The notes under the pieces: generated by a model
Seen by the model: the letters and a program-made list of their open reading frames with translations, nothing else
Database searches by the model: none
What the model was told of the DNA's origin: nothing
Assembly (NCBI RefSeq): GCF_014656195.1
Contig: NZ_BNBY01000053.1
Coordinates: 1 to 35,041 of the forward strand
DNA length: 35,041 bases
DNA from: Kitasatospora xanthocidica
GTDB lineage: Bacteria > Actinomycetota > Actinomycetes > Streptomycetales > Streptomycetaceae
Direction of reading: 5' to 3'
In this document: in pieces, positions 8,110-15,497 of the stretch
Numbering within the stretch: position 1 is the first letter of the stretch
Layout: each line of letters begins with the position of its first letter
Translations under genes and position numbers: made by a program

Positions 8110-8676
8110 TCAGAGTCCGGAGAGGTCCAGCTCCACCGGGTACGGCACCACGGCCTTGACCAGCCCGGTGAACAGCTCCCCCGCCCGGTACGTCCCCGCG
8201 GCCGCGTCCAGCACGTAGGTGTGGACGACCGGCACGCGGCCCGCGGCCTGTTCGACCCGCCAGTAGAACGGGATGCCGGCCTTGGCGTACTGGTCGAGCT
8301 TGACCACCCGGTCGGTGGTCTCCGAGCCCGGCGAGACCACCTCGACCAGCAGCAGCACGTGGTCGGGTCTGGTCGGCGACTCGTCGATGGTGTCCGCGCG
8401 GTAGACCACCACGTCCGGTCGGCGGTTGTTCAGCGGCACGTCCTGCAGCCGCACGTCGAAGTCGGTGTCGGCGTTCCACTCGACGCCTCCCGCCTCGTCC
8501 AGCACGTTCGCCAGGAGCCGGGCGAGCCGGTTGTGCCGCTTGGAAGCGCTCGGGGACACGATCACCATCCCGTCGACGATCTCGATGCCCGCGCACTGCT
8601 CGTCGGTCCAGGAGTCGTACTGCTCGCTGGTGATCTGCCGGTGCATCCACTCGGGTGCGATCATCTCGGCCGTCAC
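8110..8676 (-). CDS. Uma2-family (DUF820) restriction-endonuclease-fold protein
   Basis: This 188-residue protein belongs to the Uma2/DUF820 family of predicted PD-(D/E)XK-fold nucleases, which are highly multiplied in Streptomyces. Visible family marks are IEIVDGMVIVSPSAS at the N-terminal side, RRPDVVVYRADTI containing the conserved Asp, LLVEVVSPGSETTDRVVKLDQYAKAGIPFYWRVE with the E-x-V pair and lysine of the nuclease core, and YRAGELF near the end. The GTG at 8676 is supported by AGGGGAGG about 6 nt upstream. The target is unknown, and many family members are single genes with no evident partner, as here. Confidence 0.9.
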   Translation of the reverse strand: MTAEMIAPEWMHRQITSEQYDSWTDEQCAGIEIVDGMVIVSPSASKRHNRLARLLANVLDEAGGVEWNADTDFDVRLQDVPLNNRRPDVVVYRADTIDESPTRPDHVLLLVEVVSPGSETTDRVVKLDQYAKAGIPFYWRVEQAAGRVPVVHTYVLDAAAGTYRAGELFTGLVKAVVPYPVELDLSGL

Positions 8677-8826
8677 GGCGTACCTCCCCTGGGCGGTGAG
8701 CGGGCCTGGTGCTGTGCGCCTCAGCCTAGTACGGGCGTTACGGCGATTCCGGGCAGTTCGCGGACTGTTCGATATCCTCCGGGCGAGTGGCGGCGCGGGG
8801 CCGCCGGTGGGGAAGCGAGAGCGTAT

Positions 8827-10146
8827 ATGCAGTCGCCGTCGTCCGAGGAGCCCTCGCACGGGACGTCGTGGCAGTGGGACGGGGAGGAAGGCGGCGAGGG
8901 CGAGGCGCCCGGGGACGTGATCGGCGGGGGCGGGGACGGGCCGTGGCTGAGCCGGCGCCGGATGCTGCTCGGGGCCGGGGTGCTCGCGGCGGGTGGGGCC
9001 GTCTGGGCGTTGAGCCGTTCGGGTGCCGACGGGTCGCCGCCCGCTCCGGCGCCGCCCAGGCCCCGGCCGACCGCCGTCTCCGGCCCGACCCCGCTCTGGA
9101 CCTACCGGGGCCCCGAGGCGATGACCCCCGAGCGGCTCACCGACCCGCCGGGCCGCCCCGTCTACCTCTCCAGGAACGGCCTGCAGGTCCTCGACCCGGT
9201 CCGGGGCACCGCCGCCCGGCTGCTGGTCTTCGACCCGCCGCCCTCCCGCGACTGGCCCAGCGACCTCGACCTGCTCGGCAAGGTCGTGCTCGGCCCCGAG
9301 CAGCTCTTCACCACCACCTACCAGGGCCACCTGGAGGCCCGCCACCTCACCGACCCCGCCGCCGACTGGAGCCTGCCGCTGCCCGACGACCTGCAGGGCG
9401 ACACCCGGCTCACCGGCTACGACCGCGGTGTCCTCTACGGCTACTCCTGGGGGCGCCCCCGGGCCGACGGCACCCCGTCGGACAACCGGCTGTTCGCCCT
9501 GCGGGTCACCGACCGCTACGTCCTCTGGTCCGTCCGCACCGAGCACGAGGAGCAGCCGGTCACCCCCGCCGTCGATGTCGGCGGCCACCTCCTGGCCTGC
9601 GTCCGCTTCCTCGGCAACCGCGCCGAGCTGGTGGCCCGGGACTCCGACACCGGCCGCGAACTGTGGACCGCCCCCGGCGACGAGGACCTGCGCTGGTGCG
9701 CCACCGACCGGCAGAAGGTCTACGTCCCCGACGGCAACGGTGGCGTGCGCAAGCTGAGCCCCGCCGGCGAACCCGGCTGGACCTACTCCCCCGCCCGGGG
9801 CGAGTCCTGGCGGGCGCTGCCGCCCGTCCCGGACGGCCCCCAGGTGTACGTCCCGACCGACCACGGCGTCGTCACCTGCCACGACGCGACCACCGGCGCG
9901 GTGCTCTGGTCCTGCCGACTGCCGTTCCTGCTGGACCGCCGCAGCCGTCCGCGGGTCGTCGGCGACATGCTGTTCGTGCCGGGTCCGGCGGCCGGCGGGG
10001 TCTGCGCGATCCACACCGCGACCGGCGAGCCGGCGTGGACTTTCCACGACTCCGGCCCGGGCAAGGACGTCTGGACCGTCGCCGCCGACGGGCAGCACCT
10101 CTACGCCGGCCACGACGACATCCTGTACGCCCTCCCGCTGGCCTGA
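8827..10146 (+). CDS. Membrane-anchored PQQ-like beta-propeller protein
   Basis: This 439-residue protein has an acidic 43-residue N-terminal tail, then SRRRMLLGAGVLAAGGAVWAL at about 44-64, which looks like a twin-arginine-type signal or signal anchor. The rest is a repeated beta-propeller of the PQQ/pyrrolo-quinoline-like class, with repeats such as LWTYRGPEAM, LWSVRTEHE, LWTAPGDED, GWTYSPARG, LWSCRLPFL and AWTFHDSG. Such propellers usually act as extracytoplasmic binding or scaffold domains; bound PQQ is not implied. The ATG at 8827 follows GAGAG at 5 nt and GGGGAAG further up. The uridine-kinase-like gene follows 75 nt later on the same strand with its own strong ribosome site. Confidence 0.85.
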   Translation: MQSPSSEEPSHGTSWQWDGEEGGEGEAPGDVIGGGGDGPWLSRRRMLLGAGVLAAGGAVWALSRSGADGSPPAPAPPRPRPTAVSGPTPLWTYRGPEAMTPERLTDPPGRPVYLSRNGLQVLDPVRGTAARLLVFDPPPSRDWPSDLDLLGKVVLGPEQLFTTTYQGHLEARHLTDPAADWSLPLPDDLQGDTRLTGYDRGVLYGYSWGRPRADGTPSDNRLFALRVTDRYVLWSVRTEHEEQPVTPAVDVGGHLLACVRFLGNRAELVARDSDTGRELWTAPGDEDLRWCATDRQKVYVPDGNGGVRKLSPAGEPGWTYSPARGESWRALPPVPDGPQVYVPTDHGVVTCHDATTGAVLWSCRLPFLLDRRSRPRVVGDMLFVPGPAAGGVCAIHTATGEPAWTFHDSGPGKDVWTVAADGQHLYAGHDDILYALPLA

Positions 10147-10221
10147 ACGAGCCTGAGCACGAGCCCGGGCCCTCGCCCGCGCCGACCCGAGCGACCCCGA
10201 CGAAAACGGCAGGAGGACCCG

Positions 10222-10857
10222 ATGCGGGTGCGCCCGATCTCCCCCGACAACCTGGCCGAGCTGCTCGTCGACCGCATCACCGCCCTGCCCGACGCCGCCG
10301 GACGCCGGCTGCGGGTGGCCGTGGACGGCGCCGCGGCCGCCCGCCCCGAGGCCCTCGCCGACGCCCTGGTGGAGCCGCTGCGGCTGCGCGGCCGCCCCAC
10401 GCTGCGGGTGTCGGCGGCGGACTTCCTGCGCCCGGCCTCGATCCGGCTGGAGTACGGCCACCGGGACGCGGACGCCTTCCACGACCTCTGGCTGGACGAC
10501 GGCGCCCTGCTGCGCGAGGTCCTCGACCCGCTGGAGCCGGGCGGCAGCGGCCGTGTCCTGCCGACCCTGCGCGACCCGGTGACGGACCGTTCCACCCGCG
10601 CCCCGTACACCCGGCTCCCGCCGAACGGGGTGCTGCTGCTGGACGGTCCGCTGCTGCTCGGCCGCTGGCTGCCGCTGGACCTGACCGTCCACCTCGCGCT
10701 CACCCCGGCCGCCCTGGCCCGCCGCACCCCCGCCGACCAGCGGTGGACCCTGCCGGCCTTCGCCCGCTACGAGGCCGAGACCGACCCCGCCGAACTCGCC
10801 GACCTCACCGTCCGGGTGGACGACCCCCGCCACCCCGCCCTGGTCGAGCGGCCCTGA
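10222..10857 (+). CDS. Uridine-kinase-like protein with degenerate P-loop
   Basis: This 211-residue protein has the layout of the uridine kinase (Udk-like) P-loop family. It includes LRVAVDGAAAARPEALADAL, the substrate-side segment LRVSAADFLRPASIRLEYGHRDADAFHDLWLDDGALLREV, and VLLLDGPLLLGRWLPLDLTVHLALT for the core strand with its acidic residue. Where a functional kinase has GxxxxGK(S/T), this protein has GAAAARPEA. The P-loop glycine and lysine are absent, so ATP phosphoryl transfer is doubtful. Annotation as an active kinase would probably be wrong; a binding or regulatory role is possible. The start is supported by AGGAGG about 5 nt before the ATG. Confidence 0.8.
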   Translation: MRVRPISPDNLAELLVDRITALPDAAGRRLRVAVDGAAAARPEALADALVEPLRLRGRPTLRVSAADFLRPASIRLEYGHRDADAFHDLWLDDGALLREVLDPLEPGGSGRVLPTLRDPVTDRSTRAPYTRLPPNGVLLLDGPLLLGRWLPLDLTVHLALTPAALARRTPADQRWTLPAFARYEAETDPAELADLTVRVDDPRHPALVERP

Positions 10858-10909
10858 CTCCCCCTCTCCCCCTGACTCCCCCTCTCCCCCTGACTCCCCT
10901 TCTCCCCTG
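10857..10909. repeat. 18-bp tandem repeat, three copies
   Basis: The unit TGACTCCCCCTCTCCCCC occurs twice exactly and a third time with a slightly shorter, changed end. The array begins at the stop codon of the uridine-kinase-like gene, so each copy contains a TGA like the gene's own. Confidence 0.8.
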
Positions 10910-10910
10910 G

Positions 10911-11057
10911 GGCCCGTCTTCGAGCCCCCGTCGTCCACCCGGAGCGGCGAGCGGGGCGGCGTCGGGGTGCGTGCATCGCAAGGCGGAGGAGGGGGGCACC
11001 TCCCGGCCGGAGGCTGGGGAGCGTCGCCCGGCGGGAGGGGGTTCGAAGACGGGCCCC
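10911..11057. repeat. 147-bp MITE-like intergenic element with 21-bp terminal inverted repeats
   Basis: The left end (10911-10931) and right end (11037-11057) are inverted repeats with one mismatch in 21 bp; the first 15 bp, GGGGCCCGTCTTCGA, are perfect. The 105-bp interior contains a GGGGGGCACCTCCCGG segment facing CCGGAGGCTGGGG, which can fold on its own. No coding capacity and no clear target-site duplication are seen. The element fills the gap between convergent genes, so it may also act as a two-way terminator. Confidence 0.6.
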
Positions 11058-11065
11058 GCCCCGTC

Positions 11066-11905
11066 TCACCGCCCGGGCGCCCTCCCCCGCCCGGCGCGGG
11101 CTTGCGTCGGGGCCGGGGCCGGGCCGCGCTGGCAGTACGGGCACCAGTACACCGACCGGTCGCGCGGGGGCTCGCCCTGACGCCCGCTCACCACGGGGGT
11201 GACGCAGCGCGGGCAGGGCCGTCCGGCCCGGCCGTAGACCCAGTGCTGGTAGCCGGGCCGGGTGTCGCCGGTGGTGATGTGGCCGGGGCGCAGCTTGTTG
11301 GCCTCCAGCATCTGCCGGGCGCGCTCCACCAGCCGGTCGGGGTGCGGGAGTTCACCGACCTCGGTCCACGGCGTCACGCCGGCGACGAAGCACAGCTCGT
11401 TGGCGTAGACGTTGCCGATCCCGGCCAGGTTGCGCTGGTCGAGCAGGGCCTCGACGACCGGGCGGGACGGGCGGGCGAGGAGCCGGCGGACGGCTTCGAC
11501 CGGGTCCCAGTCGGGGCCGAGCAGGTCGGGGCCGAGGTGGCCGACGGCGCGCCGTTCGTCGGTGGTGCGCAGCAGTTCGACGACGGGCAGCCGGTAGCCG
11601 ACGGCGGTGCCCCCGTCGGTGCCGAGGACGGCCCGGATCTGCCAGGCGGGGCCGCCGGTCCACTGTTCGCCGGGGCGGTAGACCTCCCAGCGGCCGTCCA
11701 TCCGCAGGTGGGTGTGGAGGGTGAGGCCGCCTTCGAGCCGGGCGAGGAGGTGTTTGCCGCGCGGGGCGACCTCCAGCACCCGGCGGCCGGCGAGGTCGGC
11801 GGTGGCGTGGGCGGGCACCCGGAGGTCGGCGCTGGTCAGCAGTCGGCCGGCCAGGGCCTCGTGCAGCCGGGCCGCCACGCGGTAGACGGAGTCACCTTCT
11901 GGCAT
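11066..11905 (-). CDS. nei2: Fpg/Nei-family DNA glycosylase, Nei2-like
   Basis: This is a 279-residue bifunctional DNA glycosylase/AP lyase for oxidised bases. After the start methionine the protein begins PEGDSVYR, giving the catalytic Pro2 and Glu3 of the family. LAPRGKHLL-type residues and HTHLRMDGRW follow, then the H2TH region with LLDQRNLAGIGNVYANELCF. A C-terminal zinc finger has CPRC and CPYC pairs (CPRCVTP and YWCPYCQRG). The overall pattern is close to mycobacterial Nei2. The last 20 residues are a Pro/Ala/Arg tail outside the fold. GGAGG lies only 1 nt before the ATG, while a CAGAAT hexamer sits 6 nt upstream. The gene ends 8 bp from the inverted-repeat element. Confidence 0.93.
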   Translation of the reverse strand: MPEGDSVYRVAARLHEALAGRLLTSADLRVPAHATADLAGRRVLEVAPRGKHLLARLEGGLTLHTHLRMDGRWEVYRPGEQWTGGPAWQIRAVLGTDGGTAVGYRLPVVELLRTTDERRAVGHLGPDLLGPDWDPVEAVRRLLARPSRPVVEALLDQRNLAGIGNVYANELCFVAGVTPWTEVGELPHPDRLVERARQMLEANKLRPGHITTGDTRPGYQHWVYGRAGRPCPRCVTPVVSGRQGEPPRDRSVYWCPYCQRGPAPAPTQARAGRGRAPGR

Positions 11906-11911
11906 GCCTCC

Positions 11912-11917
11912 ATTCTG
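11912..11917 (-). promoter_or_regulatory. -10-like CAGAAT hexamer before nei2
   Basis: CAGAAT ends exactly 6 nt before the ATG of nei2. The same hexamer occurs 7 nt before the LLM oxidoreductase start (14905-14900). It differs from TANNNT only at the first base. The GGAGG present is too close to the ATG to work well, so a leaderless start is possible. Confidence 0.35.
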
Positions 11918-11937
11918 GTCCGCGCGACGGCCCGGCG

Positions 11938-11966
11938 CGGCCCGGTTGGGCCCCGTCCCCGGGCCG
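11938..11966 (-). terminator. Possible terminator after the metalloprotease gene
   Basis: CGGCCCGG (11938-11945) pairs with CCGGGCCG (11959-11966) across a 13-nt loop. It lies about 34 nt downstream of the metalloprotease stop and upstream of nei2. Confidence 0.4.
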
Positions 11967-11999
11967 CACCGCCCCCGGGCCGCCAGGTGCCCGGGCCGC

Positions 12000-12977
12000 T
12001 CAGCTCCGGTAGGCCGTCCAGGAGTCCCCCATCCGCTGGATCTGGCCCGGGGTGAACTGGGTCATGCAGTCGTCGTAGCTGTAGTCCATGAAGTTGTGGA
12101 TCGGGTCCTTGCCGGGGCTGGTGCAGGTGTCCCGGCCTTCGGGGCAGCCGTAGGCGGCGCTGCGCTCGGGCGGGGTGTCGGCCACGTAGTCGCCCGGGCT
12201 CGCGCAGCCGCCCTGGAAGGTGTGGAAGAGGCCGAGCCAGTGGCCGGTCTCGTGGGTCGCGGTGTTGCCCTCGTTGTAGTGGGTGGCGGAGCCGCCGGGC
12301 AGGGAGGTGTCGAGCACGACCACGCCGTCGTCGGCCGGGTGCGAGCGGTACTGGTCGGGGAAGGTCGCCCAGCCGAGCAGGGACTGGCCGAGGTGGGCGG
12401 TGTAGAGGTTGAGGGTGCCCGCTCCGCCCGTGCGCAGCTTCTTCTTCATCGCCCTCTCGGCGGAGGAGCCGGGCGTGATGCCGCTGTACCAGGAGGCGTT
12501 GTCGGTGTAGTCGGTGCCGGCCAGCGCGAACTGGAAGCCGGTGGGGGTGTTGCCGTCGCCGTCGCCGCCGTAGGTCGCGTTGAGGTGGTCGATCTGGGCG
12601 TTGACGGCGGTGTCGGCGAGGCGGCCGGCGTCCCCGTTGTGGATCACGTGGACGTACACCGGGATCGTCGTGGCGGTGCCGCCGGGTGCGCGGGTGTGGC
12701 GCCGCTCGGCGAGGCGGGCGCGCAGGTCGTCGTCCATGGCCCGGGCCTGGGCGGGGGTGACCGCGTTCGGGTCCTTTCCGATCGGGCTTCCGGCCGGCTT
12801 GCGGGCGGCGGCGTCGCCCGCCTCCTGCGCGCCGCCGGCGCACACGGTGGTCGGCGCGGCGGCGGCCCGCTGCGGGGCGGGCGCCGCGAACTGGCTCAGA
12901 CCGGCGGCGGCGACCACCGCGACGGCACAGGGGAACAGGCGGGGGGCACGCGAGCGCACCCGGGCAGTACGGCGCAT
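12000..12977 (-). CDS. Secreted zinc metalloprotease, M43-type
   Basis: This is a secreted 325-residue protease. A signal peptide spans about residues 1-41 (Arg-rich start, hydrophobic core, then AAAAPT) and a propeptide-like region runs to about 100. The zinc motif HETGHWLGLFH gives His242, Glu243, His246 and His252, the extended HExxHxxGxxH motif of metzincins. The Met-turn is Met297 in NFMDYS. The Cys258, Cys278, Cys285 and Cys304 region is typical of the M43 (cytophagalysin/ulilysin) family. Substrates are probably extracellular proteins. AGGAG sits 5 nt before the ATG at 12977, which fixes the start. The P-loop ATPase gene lies upstream on the same strand but 98 nt away. Confidence 0.92.
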   Translation of the reverse strand: MRRTARVRSRAPRLFPCAVAVVAAAGLSQFAAPAPQRAAAAPTTVCAGGAQEAGDAAARKPAGSPIGKDPNAVTPAQARAMDDDLRARLAERRHTRAPGGTATTIPVYVHVIHNGDAGRLADTAVNAQIDHLNATYGGDGDGNTPTGFQFALAGTDYTDNASWYSGITPGSSAERAMKKKLRTGGAGTLNLYTAHLGQSLLGWATFPDQYRSHPADDGVVVLDTSLPGGSATHYNEGNTATHETGHWLGLFHTFQGGCASPGDYVADTPPERSAAYGCPEGRDTCTSPGKDPIHNFMDYSYDDCMTQFTPGQIQRMGDSWTAYRS

Positions 12978-13075
12978 CTGCGCTCCTGACGGGGGAGTCT
13001 GACGGGGTCTCGGCCGCACCCTGGCGTGCTCCGGCCGGACCCGCCGGCCCGGTGCCCGGCGCGGACCCGCCGAGA

Positions 13076-13741
13076 CTATGACGCCGTGAAGTCGATCTCC
13101 CGCAGGGCGCGCGCGGCGGCCCGGTCGAGTACCACGGCCGACGCACAGCCGGCCGGCAGCCCGCCGGCGTCGAGGATCCACCGGCGCAGCCGGGTGACGC
13201 CGGTCCGGTGCCGGGCGAAGGCGTAGCGGGAGACGCCGCGTCCGCGCCGCCGCTGCCCGTCCAGCGCGTCGGCCGGGTCGACGTCGAGCAGCAGCAGGTG
13301 CACCCGGCGGCCCTGCCGGGCGGCGGCGCGGACGAGCCAGGACCGCACCCAGGGCAGCGTCCCGCAGTCGTGCACCGCGAGCGGCCCGCCGTCCAGGACG
13401 GCCCGGCGCAGCCGCCGGTAGTGCGCGAGCCGGGCGAACGGACGGTAGAGCGCGTACGGGAGGCGGCCGGGCAGCCGGGCCGCGAACTCCTCGCGGACCA
13501 GCTGGGAGTCGATCAGCGGGGCGCGCACGCAGCGGCGCATCAGGGTGCTCTTGCCGCTGCCGGGCAGTCCGGTGACGACCAGCAGGTCACCGGCGGGGTA
13601 GCGGAGCGCCGCCGGGCCGGGTCCGCGCAGGTGGTGCAGGGCGGGCGGGTCGTGCGGAGGGGGCAGGACGACGTGCTCCGCGGCGGTGCGCGGCGGCGGC
13701 ACCCTCGGCACCTCCGCCCGCACCGTTCTCGTGCCGCTCAC
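13076..13741 (-). CDS. AAA-type P-loop ATPase, zeta-toxin/kinase-like
   Basis: This 221-residue cytoplasmic protein has a clear Walker A motif, VVTGLPGSGKSTLMRR, at about residues 53-67. A predicted lid/substrate segment (DSQLVREEFAARLPGRLPYAL) follows, then LAVHDCGTLPWVRSWL and HLLLLDVDPADALDGQRRRGRGVSRYAFARH, where paired arginines suggest a LID. The layout is that of small ATP-dependent kinases of the YbbK/zeta-toxin type; the substrate is unknown. The GTG at 13741 has GGGGGGAG 5 nt upstream, much better than the ATGs at 13783 or 13789. No antitoxin-like gene lies beside it. Confidence 0.8.
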   Translation of the reverse strand: MSGTRTVRAEVPRVPPPRTAAEHVVLPPPHDPPALHHLRGPGPAALRYPAGDLLVVTGLPGSGKSTLMRRCVRAPLIDSQLVREEFAARLPGRLPYALYRPFARLAHYRRLRRAVLDGGPLAVHDCGTLPWVRSWLVRAAARQGRRVHLLLLDVDPADALDGQRRRGRGVSRYAFARHRTGVTRLRRWILDAGGLPAGCASAVVLDRAAARALREIDFTAS

Positions 13742-13837
13742 CGGTTCTCCCCCCGCCGTTCCCTGCTCAGGAGCATGTCGCATTCCCAAGGGCGAGTAAA
13801 GGGCGGAGGTCGGGGCGGGTGCGGACGTGCCTGGTCA

Positions 13838-13864
13838 GGCCCGGTCCTGTGGCAGGACCGGGCC
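13838..13864 (-). terminator. Hairpin terminator after the LLM oxidoreductase gene
   Basis: A perfect 12-bp stem (GGCCCGGTCCTG and its complement) closes a 3-nt loop. It lies about 100 nt downstream of the LLM oxidoreductase stop and upstream of the ATPase gene. Confidence 0.7.
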
Positions 13865-13965
13865 CGTTTCGGGACGGTTCCGTCACCGACCGGCGGCCGA
13901 CCGGAACCACCCCGGAGCCTTTCCTGAGCCTTTCCGGGGCGGCCCGGGGCGGCCGGCCGGAACCG

Positions 13966-14892
13966 TCAGCCGAGCTGCGGGGCGACCCGGGAGGCGATCA
14001 GCTCCAGGTGGTCCAGGTCGTCCAGGTCGAGGATCTGCAGGTAGATCCGCTCGCTGCCGACGGCCGCGTACCGGCCGATCTTCTCGGCCACCTCGTCCGG
14101 GGTGCCGGCCAGGCCGTCGGTCTTCAGCTCCTCGACCGAGCGGCCGATGGCGGCGGCCCGGCGGGCCACCTCGGCGTCGTCCCGGCCGACGCAGGCGACC
14201 AGGGCGTTGGAGTGGAGCACGGCGTCGGCCGGGCGCCCGGCCTGTTCGACGGCGGCGCGGACCCGGGCGAACTGGGCGGCCGAGTCCTCCACCGAGGCGA
14301 ACGGCAGGTTGAACTCGTCGGCGAAGCGGGCGGCCAGCGCCGGGGTCCGCTTGGGGCCGTGGCCGCCGATCAGCACCGGGATGCGCTCCTGGACGGGCTT
14401 GGGCAGCGCGGGCGAGTCGGTCAGGGTGTAGTACTCGCCGGTGAAGTCGAAGGTGTCGCCGAGCTTGGTGTTCCACAACCCGGTGATGATCGCCAGCTGC
14501 TCCTCCAGCCGCCCGAACTTCTCCTTCGGGAAGGGGATGCCGTACGCGGTGTGCTCGGCCTCGTACCAGCCGGCGCCCAGGCCGAACTCGACCCGGCCGC
14601 CGCTCATCGCGTCGACCTGGGCGACCTGGATCGCGGTGACGCCGGGCAGCCGGAAGGTGGCGGCGGTCATCAGGGTGCCGAGGCGGATGGTGCTGGTGTC
14701 GCGGGCGAGACCGGCCAGGGTGATCCAGGCGTCGGTGGGGCCGGGCCGGCCGTCGACGTCGCCCATCTTCAGGTAGTGGTCGGAACGGAAGAAGGCGCTG
14801 AAGGCGCCGAGCTCCTCGGCGGTGCGGGCGACCTTCAGGAGGGTGTCGTAGCTCGCACCCTGCTGCGGTTCGGTGAACACACGGAGATCCAT
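13966..14892 (-). CDS. LLM-class F420-dependent oxidoreductase
   Basis: This 308-residue protein belongs to the luciferase-like monooxygenase fold. In actinomycetes this subgroup (MDLRVFTEPQQGASYDTLLKVARTAEELGFxAFFRSDHYL) is usually F420-dependent. Visible family features are FFRSDHYLKMG, the DAWITLAGLARDTSTIRLGTLM strand, GRVEFGLGAGWYEAEHTAYGIPFP and VPVLIGGHGPKRTPALAARFADEFN. Redox use of F420 or FMN is inferred from the family; the substrate is unknown. The ATG at 14892 matches the family N-terminus; MVG before it (ATG at 14901) is possible. No ribosome site is evident. The next gene is divergent. Confidence 0.88.
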   Translation of the reverse strand: MDLRVFTEPQQGASYDTLLKVARTAEELGAFSAFFRSDHYLKMGDVDGRPGPTDAWITLAGLARDTSTIRLGTLMTAATFRLPGVTAIQVAQVDAMSGGRVEFGLGAGWYEAEHTAYGIPFPKEKFGRLEEQLAIITGLWNTKLGDTFDFTGEYYTLTDSPALPKPVQERIPVLIGGHGPKRTPALAARFADEFNLPFASVEDSAAQFARVRAAVEQAGRPADAVLHSNALVACVGRDDAEVARRAAAIGRSVEELKTDGLAGTPDEVAEKIGRYAAVGSERIYLQILDLDDLDHLELIASRVAPQLG

Positions 14893-15033
14893 GCCGACCA
14901 TTCTGGTACGGACCGCCCGGTCGTGAGCGCAGGGAACCGGCCAGACCACGGAACGTACCGAGACCCCGCCACGGGTGGCCAAGGTCTCAGCACGGAACCG
15001 TCACGGGCCGCCGTTCCCGCCCCCGGGCTCGCC

Positions 15034-15039
15034 TACCGT
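15034..15039 (+). promoter_or_regulatory. -10-like TACCGT hexamer, possible leaderless start
   Basis: TACCGT fits TANNNT and ends exactly 6 nt before the ATG at 15046, which has no ribosome binding site. Confidence 0.4.
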
Positions 15040-15045
15040 GGACGG

Positions 15046-15399
15046 ATGTTCGCGACCCCCGACGAATCCTTCCGGCGCTCCCCCGACGAGCCGGCCGGCT
15101 GCCCGCTGCCCGGCATCGTGGCCGCCTTCACGCCGCGGCTGGCCGAGTTCGCCTTCGAGCCCGGCTTCGTCGCGGCGGTCGACCAGCACGCCGCGATGCT
15201 GCGGGAGCTGCTGTACGCGCAGGGGCCGGAGCTCGCGCCCCGGCCCCTGGACCGTGAGGAACTGTCGGACTACGCGCTGGGCTTCCTGGACGCGCTCAGC
15301 GAGATCGGCTGGCGGGAGCCGGTCGGCCACGACTACGCCGTGCTCCGGCTGACCGCGATCTGCTGGCTGGTGCGCGAGCAGGGCCTGCTGGAGGTCTGA
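15046..15399 (+). CDS. Small protein of unknown function (possibly DUF6401-like)
   Basis: This 117-residue, mostly acidic protein has no signal peptide or membrane segment. The stretch PGFVAAVDQHAAMLRELL in the middle and YAVLRLTAICWLVREQGLLEV at the end are the most distinctive parts. The AVDQHAA element reminds me of the small actinomycete proteins labelled DUF6401, but that is recollection, not proof. It is predicted largely helical. It is divergent from the LLM oxidoreductase and convergent with the MscS-like gene, and its 3' side is taken up by a 26-bp tandem repeat. Codon use is as in its neighbours, so I consider it a real gene. Confidence 0.7.
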   Translation: MFATPDESFRRSPDEPAGCPLPGIVAAFTPRLAEFAFEPGFVAAVDQHAAMLRELLYAQGPELAPRPLDREELSDYALGFLDALSEIGWREPVGHDYAVLRLTAICWLVREQGLLEV

Positions 15400-15409
15400 C
15401 GCCCGCCGT

Positions 15410-15497
15410 CACCGGTTCTCCGGTGCCCGCCCGCTCACCGGTTCTCCGGTTGCCGCCCGCTCACCGGTTCCCCGGTGCCCGCCCGCTCACCGGTTCT
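15410..15497. repeat. 26-bp tandem repeat of small hairpins, three full copies and a partial fourth
   Basis: Copies start at 15410, 15436, 15462 and 15488. Each contains CACCGG, a 4-nt loop and CCGGTG or a close variant, so each can fold as a small hairpin. The last copy includes the final Glu-Asn-Arg-stop codons of the MscS-like gene (minus strand), so the array looks like repeated duplication of that gene's 3' end. It sits between convergent genes and could terminate both. Confidence 0.85.

Noticed and set aside
13076..13741. Toxin-antitoxin module with a zeta-type toxin
   Set aside because: The ATPase is kinase-like, but no small antitoxin-like gene lies next to it, so the module is not supported.
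15046..15399. Part of a natural-product gene cluster
   Set aside because: A possible DUF6401-like protein alone does not indicate a cluster; no synthase, tailoring or transport genes surround it.
15410..15497. CRISPR-like array
   Set aside because: The copies are directly adjacent with no spacers, and no cas genes are present.
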